64,000 nucleotides of DNA. Source: Pseudoflavonifractor sp. An85 (GTDB taxonomy: Bacteria; Bacillota; Clostridia; Oscillospirales; Oscillospiraceae). Below, in pieces: positions 26,182 through 32,825 of the stretch; within the stretch, counting starts at the first letter, position 1, and each line of letters starts with the position of its first letter. The notes under the pieces were generated by a model. That model had not been told where the DNA came from. It ran no database searches and saw only the letters and a list, made by a program, of their open reading frames with translations. A program made the translations under genes and the position numbers. The stretch covers positions 33,555 to 97,554 of the forward strand of contig NZ_NFHE01000008.1 of the NCBI RefSeq assembly GCF_002161235.1. Direction: 5' to 3'.

Positions 26182-28755
26182 ATGAACGTGATCGTCATCG
26201 GCGGCGTTGCCGCAGGCACCAAGACCGCCGCCAAGCTCAAGCGTGAGAACCGGGACGCCAACGTCACCATCTACACCAAGAGCCAGGACATTTCCTACGC
26301 CGGGTGCGGCTTGCCCTACTATGTGGGCGGCAGCATTGAGACCCGGGACGAGCTGATCGTCAACACCCCCGAGAAGTACAAGGGCCTGACCGGTGTGGAC
26401 GTGGTGACCGGTATGGAGGCCACCTCCGTGGACGCCAGCGCCAAGACCGTCACCGTGCGCAACGTGGTGAGTGGAGAGAGCAACACCGTCAGCTATGACA
26501 AGCTGGTGGTGGCTGTGGGCGCTGAGCCCTTTGTGCCCGCCGTGGAGGGCGTGAACCTGCCCGGCGTGTACACCATGCGTACCCCCGACGACGCCATCGG
26601 TCTGCGTGCCTACGTGGACAACCACCACTGCCGCAACGCCGTGGTGGTGGGCGGCGGCTTCATCGGCCTGGAGATCGCCGAGAATCTCATGGCCAAGGGC
26701 CTGAACGTCACCGTGGTGGACATGGCTGACCAGCTGATGCCCAACATCTTTGACGCTGAGGTGGCCGACTACGTCCGCCGCAAGCTCCAGGGTAAGGGCA
26801 TGCGGGTGCGCACCGGCACTGCTCTCAAGGGCATTGTGGGCACCGAGAAGGCCACTGGCGTGGACACCAGCGCCGGCGTGCTGCCCGCCGACGTGGTGGT
26901 GCTGGCCATCGGCATCCGTCCCGCCACCGGTTTCCTGGCTGAGTCCGGCCTGGAGATGGTGAAGGGCACCATCGTGGTGGATGACCACCAGCGCACCAAC
27001 CTCAATGATGTGTACGCCGTGGGCGACTGCGCCATGGTGCACAACCGCATCACCGGCAAGGGCCAGTGGTCCGCCATGGGCTCCACTGCCAACATCACCG
27101 GCCGTTGTCTGGCCAAGAACCTCACCGGCACCGACGCTGCCTACCTGGGTTGCATGGGCACCGGCGTGGTCCGTCTGGCTGACGACCTCAACGCTGGCCG
27201 CACCGGCCTCACCGAGGCTCAGGCCAAGGCTGAGGGCTATGACGTGGCCACCGTGACCTGCGTCACCGACGACAAGGCTCACTACTATGCTGACGCCTCC
27301 TCCTTTGTCACCAAGCTCATCGCCGACAAGGCCACCGGCAAGCTGCTGGGCATCCAGGTGCTGGGCGGCGGTGCTGTGGATAAGATGGTGGACATCGCGG
27401 TTACCGGCATCGCTATGGGCGCCAAGGTCTCCGACTTCGACACCCTGGACTTTGCCTACGCTCCTCCCTTCTCCACCGCCATTCATCCCTTTGTCCAGGC
27501 TTGCTACATCCTGGAGAACAAGATGTCCGGCGCTTTCGAGACCTTTACTCCCGCCGAGTACGCCGCTGGCGCTGCCAAGGACTACCGTGTGCTGGACGCT
27601 CACCCCGCCGCCACTCTGCCTGGCGCCACTTGGGTGAACCTGTCCACCGTCAACGGTCCCATCGAGGGCACCGACCTGGACGACAAGCTGCTGCTGGTGT
27701 GTGCCAAGGGTAAGCGCGGCTACTTCCTGCAGAACCGTCTGAAGGCTCTGGGCTACACCAACACCCGCGTGTTGGAGGGCGGCGCCTTCATCAACACCGT
27801 GAAGATCTCTGTTCCCGGCACCGCTCTGAGCGCCGCTGAGATCAAGCGGGTGAAGGGCCTGGGCTGCCTCCAGGACAAGCGTTACCCCGACGTGTTCAAC
27901 GTGCGTATCATCACCCGCAACGGTAAAATCACCGCCGACGAGCACCGCACCGTCATCGAGGCCGCCGAGAAGTTCGGCAACGGCGAGGTGACCATGACCA
28001 CCCGTCTGACCCTGGAGATTCAGGGCGTGAAGTACGAGAACATTCAGCCCCTCATCGACTTTGTCAACGAGCGCGGCCTGCTCACTGGCGGCACCGGCTC
28101 TCTGGTGCGTCCTGTGGTGGCCTGTAAGGGTACCACCTGCCAGTACGGCCTGCTGGATTCCTTCGGCCTCAGCGACAAGATTCACGAGCGGTTCTACCTG
28201 GGCTACCACACCGTGACCCTGCCCCACAAGTTCAAGATCGCTGTGGGCGGCTGTCCCAACAACTGCGTCAAGCCTGATCTGAACGACCTGGGTATCGTGG
28301 GTCAGCGTGTGCCCATGGTGGACCTGTCCAAGTGCCGTGGCTGCAAGGTGTGCCAGGTGGAGAACGCCTGTCCCATCAAGGTGGCCAAGGTTGTGGACGG
28401 CAAGGTGGTTATCGATCCCAACGAGTGTAACAACTGCGGCCGCTGCAAGGGCAAGTGCCCCTTCGGCGCTCTGGAGGAGTACGCCGAGGGCTACAAGGTC
28501 TATGTGGGCGGACGTTGGGGCAAGAAGGTTGCCCATGGCCACCCCCTGAGCAAGATCTTCACCAGCGAGGAAGAGGTTCTGGACGTGGTGGAGCGCGCCA
28601 TCCTGTTCTTCCGCGACGAGGGCATCACCGGTGAGCGTTTTGCCGACACCATTGATCGTCTGGGCATGGAGTATGTGGAGGATAAGCTGCTCAACCAGGC
28701 CATCAACAAGGAGGCCATCCTGAACAAGACCGTTAAGGGCGGCGCAACCTGCTAA
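26182..28755 (+). CDS. CoA-disulfide-reductase-like flavoprotein fused to rhodanese, siroheme-reductase-like and ferredoxin domains
   Basis: An 857-residue fusion. Residues 1-450 are an FAD/NAD(P) disulfide oxidoreductase: GGVAAGTKTAAK, then Cys42 in SYAGCGLPYYVGG as in CoA-disulfide reductases, second Rossmann VVVGGGFIGLEIAEN. Residues 465-550 form a rhodanese domain with Cys507 in VCAKGKRG. Residues 570-710 resemble a nitrite/sulfite reductase ferredoxin-like half, with C648/C653 and C691/C695 (GGCPNNC). Residues 715-765 carry two 4Fe-4S motifs (CRGCKVCQVENAC, CNNCGRCKGKC). ATG 26182 follows AGGGAGAT. Codon bias suggests high expression. It probably reduces sulfite or a persulfide with NAD(P)H; the substrate is inferred. 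Confidence 0.85.
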   Translation: MNVIVIGGVAAGTKTAAKLKRENRDANVTIYTKSQDISYAGCGLPYYVGGSIETRDELIVNTPEKYKGLTGVDVVTGMEATSVDASAKTVTVRNVVSGESNTVSYDKLVVAVGAEPFVPAVEGVNLPGVYTMRTPDDAIGLRAYVDNHHCRNAVVVGGGFIGLEIAENLMAKGLNVTVVDMADQLMPNIFDAEVADYVRRKLQGKGMRVRTGTALKGIVGTEKATGVDTSAGVLPADVVVLAIGIRPATGFLAESGLEMVKGTIVVDDHQRTNLNDVYAVGDCAMVHNRITGKGQWSAMGSTANITGRCLAKNLTGTDAAYLGCMGTGVVRLADDLNAGRTGLTEAQAKAEGYDVATVTCVTDDKAHYYADASSFVTKLIADKATGKLLGIQVLGGGAVDKMVDIAVTGIAMGAKVSDFDTLDFAYAPPFSTAIHPFVQACYILENKMSGAFETFTPAEYAAGAAKDYRVLDAHPAATLPGATWVNLSTVNGPIEGTDLDDKLLLVCAKGKRGYFLQNRLKALGYTNTRVLEGGAFINTVKISVPGTALSAAEIKRVKGLGCLQDKRYPDVFNVRIITRNGKITADEHRTVIEAAEKFGNGEVTMTTRLTLEIQGVKYENIQPLIDFVNERGLLTGGTGSLVRPVVACKGTTCQYGLLDSFGLSDKIHERFYLGYHTVTLPHKFKIAVGGCPNNCVKPDLNDLGIVGQRVPMVDLSKCRGCKVCQVENACPIKVAKVVDGKVVIDPNECNNCGRCKGKCPFGALEEYAEGYKVYVGGRWGKKVAHGHPLSKIFTSEEEVLDVVERAILFFRDEGITGERFADTIDRLGMEYVEDKLLNQAINKEAILNKTVKGGATC

Positions 28756-28771
28756 GGAGAGAGAAAGAGAA

Positions 28772-29830
28772 ATGAAGAGAGAGACAACCCATAAGTGGCT
28801 GGCCATTGTGCTGTGCATTGTGGTGGGCGTCCTGGCCAATGAGTCCACCACCCTCCAGGCCCAGTGGTTCCACCGTACCGTGATTGGCGGCCCCATGCTG
28901 GCCCTGCTGGTCACCATGATTATCTGCAACCTGGTGCCCAACATTTCCAAGGGCTTCAAAGAGGGCACCACCTACTGCTCCAAGCAGTTTCTGAACTGGG
29001 GCATCATCGCCACCGGCGGTACCCTGAGCTTTGCCGCCATTCTGGGCACCGGCATCCGCGCCCTGCCCCTGATCCTGTTCAACATCTGCCTGTCCTTCAC
29101 CGTGGCCATCCTGGTGGGCCGCAAGGTGCTGGGCGTCACCGAGAACACCTCCATTCTGGTGGGCGGCGGCACCTGCATCTGCGGCGGCACCGCCATCGCC
29201 ACCCTGAGCCGGATCATCCGGGCCAAGGAGGAGGAGATCGCTTTCGCTATGGCTGCCATCTTCCTGTTTGACACCATCGCCGCCTTCTCCTACCCCTACC
29301 TGGCCACCGCTCTGGGCTTCACTGACAACCAGTTTGCCTTCCTGGCTGGTACCGCCATCAATGACACCTCCTCCGTGGCTGGTGCTCAGGCTACCTTCCA
29401 GGGCATCATCGGCAACCCCGATTTCAGCGGCGCTCTGAATGTGAAGCTGGTACGTACCACCATGCTCATCTTCGTGGCCCTGGTGTGGACCCTGGTGTTC
29501 ACTGCCCGCGCCCGTAAGACCGGCGTGGCAAGCCAGAGCGACTCCCCCCTGATGGTGGTCAAGAAGACCTTCCCCATGTTCATCCTGTGGTTCGTGGTGA
29601 TGGCCGGTCTGAACACCTTCGGCTTCTTCTCCGAGGTGGGCATCGACGTGCTGGGCAAGCTGGGCAAGTACCTGTTTGCCGCTGCTCTGGCCGGTGTGGG
29701 CTTCAAGATCAAGTTCAAGGACGTGTTCTCCAAGGGCGTCAAGCCCATCGCCCTGGGTGGTATCACCTGGCTGTGCGTGGCCGCGTCCTCCATGGCCTTC
29801 ATCTACCTGTTCGCCGGGTACGTGGGCTAA
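28772..29830 (+). CDS. yeiH: YeiH-family (UPF0324) membrane protein, putative sulfur-oxyanion carrier
   Basis: A 352-residue protein with about ten membrane spans, matching the conserved hypothetical 698/YeiH family. Visible blocks are FNICLSFTVAILVGRKVLG, GGGTCICGGTAIATLSRI and AGTAINDTSSVAGAQATF. In enterobacteria yeiH is under the LysR regulator YeiE and is linked to sulfite tolerance; biochemical transport is not established to my knowledge. AAGGAGAG lies 16 bases after the fusion gene, so the two are one operon and probably move and reduce the same compound. Confidence 0.88.
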   Translation: MKRETTHKWLAIVLCIVVGVLANESTTLQAQWFHRTVIGGPMLALLVTMIICNLVPNISKGFKEGTTYCSKQFLNWGIIATGGTLSFAAILGTGIRALPLILFNICLSFTVAILVGRKVLGVTENTSILVGGGTCICGGTAIATLSRIIRAKEEEIAFAMAAIFLFDTIAAFSYPYLATALGFTDNQFAFLAGTAINDTSSVAGAQATFQGIIGNPDFSGALNVKLVRTTMLIFVALVWTLVFTARARKTGVASQSDSPLMVVKKTFPMFILWFVVMAGLNTFGFFSEVGIDVLGKLGKYLFAAALAGVGFKIKFKDVFSKGVKPIALGGITWLCVAASSMAFIYLFAGYVG

Positions 29831-29843
29831 TCTCCCAAGTGAT

Positions 29844-29880
29844 AAAAAAGGTTCCATCCGAAAGGATGGAACCTTTTTTA
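29844..29880 (+). terminator. Intrinsic terminator after yeiH
   Basis: A perfect 16-bp stem (29844-29859 with 29864-29879), GAAA tetraloop and T6 tract. Confidence 0.9.
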
Positions 29881-29884
29881 TATT

Positions 29885-30064
29885 CCAAGAAGTCCAAGGA
29901 CTTCTTGGATGGAGGGATTGCATGAGGTCTGAGGTTCGATTTCTTACGAAAAAGTCACCCCAGACCTCATGAGATGTGTCATTTCCGATGCGCATGTCCC
30001 CGGAAATGACAAGATTCTAATTTATTCCGTCACCTGCGGGTGACGGAACTCTGCGAGGCTTTTT
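29885..30064 (+). ncRNA. Dispersed structured element, copy C
   Basis: The third copy. The 5' hairpin is a perfect 11-bp stem (29885-29895 with 29898-29908). The linker GGAGGGATTGC is followed by P2 ATGAGGTCTG/CAGACCTCAT (29922-29931 with 29961-29970) and the joint GAGATGT. P3 is GTCATTTCCG/CGGAAATGAC (29978-29987 with 30001-30010) with loop ATGCGCATGTCCC. P4 is TTCCGTCACC/GGTGACGGAA (30025-30034 with 30039-30048), loop TGCG, and the tail is CTCTGCGAGGCTTTTT. It lies after the yeiH terminator, between convergent genes, so it is not a leader of a downstream gene. Confidence 0.7.
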
Positions 30065-30111
30065 GACAGGAAGCCTTGGAGAAAAAGAAGCTGATGCAGC
30101 AGGAAGCTGGG

Positions 30112-30495
30112 TTACTCCAGATGATTTTCTTTGCGCAGTACATTCAGGGGGGTGACGGTGATCTGTCCATCGCCGCTGAGCAGGTTGTCCGGCATAAACA
30201 GCCGCTGGCTGCAATCCAATCCCTCAAAGGTGATGGGGGCCAGCTCGCTGATGTCCCGTTCCGCCCACTGGGCGGCGGCATCGTAGATGTGGGAGATGGT
30301 GGGCACGGTGGCGTGGCCCCGTACCTCGTAGCTGAGCACGTTGGGCCCGTCGTCGTAGTCGTAGGTGACCACGGGGGTGCCGTCCTTCTCGATGTGGCCG
30401 TGGATCATGATGAGTAGCCGCCCCTCGGTCCGCATCTTTTCTGCGGTGGGTACGATTTCCTCGGGCGTGATCTCAATTTTCTGGTTGGTCTGCAT
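30112..30495 (-). CDS. Membrane-bound hydrogenase NuoC/EchD-like subunit (MbhK type)
   Basis: A 127-residue protein related to the 30-kDa subunit of complex I. The C-terminal half has TVPTISHIYDAAAQWAERDISELAPITFEG, matching the family pattern of a Pro-Ser/Thr-initiated helix and W-xER-E-xD...F-G; the text here is given by motif only: VPTISHIYDAA and WAERDISEL. In group 4 hydrogenases this subunit (EchD/MbhK) connects the small and large subunits. It is the last gene of the operon, 20 bases after hypE, far from the other structural genes, which is unusual. Confidence 0.75.
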   Translation of the reverse strand: MQTNQKIEITPEEIVPTAEKMRTEGRLLIMIHGHIEKDGTPVVTYDYDDGPNVLSYEVRGHATVPTISHIYDAAAQWAERDISELAPITFEGLDCSQRLFMPDNLLSGDGQITVTPLNVLRKENHLE

Positions 30496-30515
30496 GGTGA
30501 CATCCCCTCACTTTT

Positions 30516-31517
30516 TTAACAGATTCTCGGCAACTGTGCGCCGGATAGTTTGGATAACACACGGTGGGCCCCAAAGGCGGTTTTCAGTACCGCCCGGCCG
30601 GGGAATTGGGTGGTGATGGAGCCGATGATGGCGGCATTCTCGCCGCCGGGAGTGGAGCGCAGGGCCTCCAGTACCGCGGGGGCTGTTACGGGAGAAACCA
30701 CCGCCAGTAGCTTGCCCTCGTTGGCGCAGTACAGGGGGTCCAGTCCCAGAAGGGAGCAGGCGGCTTCCACCTGGGGCCGCACGGGCACGGCGTCCTCCTG
30801 CACCTGAGCGCACAGATCCGTGCCCTCCACGAATTCATTGAGCACCGTGGCCACACCGCCCCGGGTGGGGTCACGCATCACCCGCACGCCCCCCACGGTC
30901 AAAGCGGCTGCGGCCAGCTGGTTGAGGGGCATGCAGTCGGAAACAAGCTCATCCCCCTGGAGCATCCCGCTCCTCGAGAGCATCACGGCGGTGCCGTGGT
31001 CGCCTACGGTGCCGCTCACCAGGATCTGGTCCCCCTCCTGGATAGCCTGGGGGGACAGCCCCGGCCATTTGACCTGGCCGATGCCGGAGGTGTTCAGGTA
31101 AATCCCGTGGCCGTGGCCACGCTCTACAACCTTGGTGTCCCCGGTGACCACCTGCACCCCACAGGAGGCGGCGGTGATGGCCAGGGAGGTGATGATGCGC
31201 TTCAAGTCCTCCACCGGGAAGCCCTCTTCCAAGATTATGCCCAGGCTCAGATAGCGGGGCACCGCCCCGCACATAGAAAGGTCGTTGACGGTGCCGCACA
31301 CCGCCAGCTCACCGATGTCCCCGCCGGGGAAGAAGATGGGGTCAATGACAAAGCTGTCGGTGGAGAAGGCCAGGGGGCCGGAGAGTTCCAGCAATGCCCC
31401 GTCCCCCAGGGGGGCCAGGTGTGGATTTTGCAGGGCGGGGAGGAGCAGCTCCTCAATGAGCTGGGCGGTGCGGCCTCCACCGCTGCCGTGGTCTAAGGTG
31501 ATATATTGTGGTTCCAT
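30516..31517 (-). CDS. hypE: Hydrogenase maturation protein HypE
   Basis: A 333-residue AIR-synthase-like enzyme that dehydrates a C-terminal thiocarboxamide to thiocyanate, giving the CN ligands of the NiFe site. It starts with LDHGSGGGRTAQLIEE, carries FSTDSFVI and RDPTRGGVATVLNEF, and ends with the essential PRIC tail whose Cys receives the carbamoyl group from HypF. It lies 6 bases after hypD within the hydrogenase operon. Confidence 0.97.
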   Translation of the reverse strand: MEPQYITLDHGSGGGRTAQLIEELLLPALQNPHLAPLGDGALLELSGPLAFSTDSFVIDPIFFPGGDIGELAVCGTVNDLSMCGAVPRYLSLGIILEEGFPVEDLKRIITSLAITAASCGVQVVTGDTKVVERGHGHGIYLNTSGIGQVKWPGLSPQAIQEGDQILVSGTVGDHGTAVMLSRSGMLQGDELVSDCMPLNQLAAAALTVGGVRVMRDPTRGGVATVLNEFVEGTDLCAQVQEDAVPVRPQVEAACSLLGLDPLYCANEGKLLAVVSPVTAPAVLEALRSTPGGENAAIIGSITTQFPGRAVLKTAFGAHRVLSKLSGAQLPRIC

Positions 31518-31523
31518 CGCGGG

Positions 31524-32615
31524 TCATTCCCTTCCATAGAGATAGGCGGCGGCACAGGCCCCTTCCCCGGACACCATGCACGGCCCCACCGGGTTGTCCG
31601 GAGAGCACACGGTGCCGAACAGAGGGCACTGCTTGGGACCAATGCGCCCACAGATCACGTCCCCGCACCGACAGGGGGAGGGGGTAGTCTGAGGGGCAGG
31701 GGAGAAGCCAAAGCGGGTGGCAGCGTCATAGGCGGCAAACTCCGGTTTTAGCTCAAAGCCGCTGCCTGGGATGTCCCCCAGACCCCGCCAGGTGTCATCT
31801 TTCGGCTCCAGCACCTGGGCCATCACCTGTTGGGCCATCTGGTTGCCCTCTTGGGACACCGCCCGGGTGTATTCGTTTTCCAACTTTGGGGTGTGGCCCT
31901 TTACCTGCTGGATGAGCAGGTGAAGGGAGGCCACCAAGTCCCCCGCCTCAAACCCCGCCACCACGGCGGGTTTTTGGTACTCTTGGGGGAGAAATTGGAA
32001 GGCATCCGCCCCCAAAATGGTAGCCACATGGCCGGGGCACAGGAAGCCATCCACCCCGAAGTCCTTCTGGGCCAGCAGGGCTCGTAGGGCCGGGGGCGTG
32101 GCTTTCAAAAGGCACAGCAGGGAGAAGTTGCCGATCCCCTGTCGCTGGGCCTCCAGCACCGCCAGGGCTGTACCCGGGGCGGTGGTCTCAAACCCCACGC
32201 CCAGAAACACCACCTGTTTTTCTGGATGTGCTTTGGCCAGCTCTAAGGCGTCCATGGGGGAGTACACCACCTGTACGTCCGTCCCCAGGGCCTTTTGTCG
32301 CCGTAAATCAAACCCGGACTTGGAGCCGGGCACCCGCATCAGGTCCCCATAGGTGGTGAGGGTGACCCCGGGCAGGGCAGCCAGCCGCAACACCTCGTCC
32401 ATGACGTTTGCCGGGGTGACGCACACCGGACAGCCGGGGCCGGAAATCAGTTGCACCTGGGGGGGCAGCAGTTGCCGCACCCCGGTGCGGGCCAGGGCCA
32501 TGGTGTGGGTGCCGCACACCTCCATGAGGCGCATAGGGGGCAGGTTGGGGTCCCCAATGGCCGCCACCAGCCGCTCCAGGCCCTGGGGGCGGCGGAAATC
32601 CGCTTCACAGAGCAT
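31524..32615 (-). CDS. hypD: Hydrogenase maturation protein HypD
   Basis: A 363-residue iron-sulfur protein that with HypC assembles the Fe(CN)2CO unit. It shows MEVCGTHTMA, GPGCPVCVTP, GFETTAPGTA and a C-terminal cysteine-rich 4Fe-4S region (CRCGDVICG, KQCPLFG). The in-frame start at 32702 was rejected because GGGAGGTGG lies five bases before ATG 32615. It overlaps the hypC 3' end by 11 bases. Confidence 0.97.
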   Translation of the reverse strand: MLCEADFRRPQGLERLVAAIGDPNLPPMRLMEVCGTHTMALARTGVRQLLPPQVQLISGPGCPVCVTPANVMDEVLRLAALPGVTLTTYGDLMRVPGSKSGFDLRRQKALGTDVQVVYSPMDALELAKAHPEKQVVFLGVGFETTAPGTALAVLEAQRQGIGNFSLLCLLKATPPALRALLAQKDFGVDGFLCPGHVATILGADAFQFLPQEYQKPAVVAGFEAGDLVASLHLLIQQVKGHTPKLENEYTRAVSQEGNQMAQQVMAQVLEPKDDTWRGLGDIPGSGFELKPEFAAYDAATRFGFSPAPQTTPSPCRCGDVICGRIGPKQCPLFGTVCSPDNPVGPCMVSGEGACAAAYLYGRE

Positions 32616-32823
32616 CGGCCACCTCCCGGAGGGCTTGCAGGTTTTGCAGGGCCTGTTCCTCACTGAGCCGCTCCATGGCAAATCCGGCGTGGACCAGTAC
32701 ATAGTCCCCCACTTGGGGATTGCGGATGAAGTCCAGGCGCACGGTGCGGCGAATGCCCCCCGCCTCGGCGATGCCCTCCTGGTCGTGAATTTCCATGAGC
32801 CGCAGGGGCACGGCTAGACACAT
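32605..32823 (-). CDS. hypC: Hydrogenase maturation chaperone HypC
   Basis: 72 residues starting MCLAVPLRL. Cys2 is the residue that binds the iron intermediate and later the large-subunit precursor. Length and the GDYVLVHAGFAMERL motif are typical of HypC/HybG. AAGGAAGG lies before ATG 32823, two bases after the hypF stop. Confidence 0.97.
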   Translation of the reverse strand: MCLAVPLRLMEIHDQEGIAEAGGIRRTVRLDFIRNPQVGDYVLVHAGFAMERLSEEQALQNLQALREVADAL

Positions 32824-32825
32824 AG

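Noticed and set aside
26125..28971. A 948-residue open frame on the minus strand opposite the sulfur-type fusion gene
   Set aside because: It is a mirror of strong third-position GC bias in the plus-strand gene; the protein is low-complexity His/Gly/Val/Leu-rich, with no ribosome site or domain.
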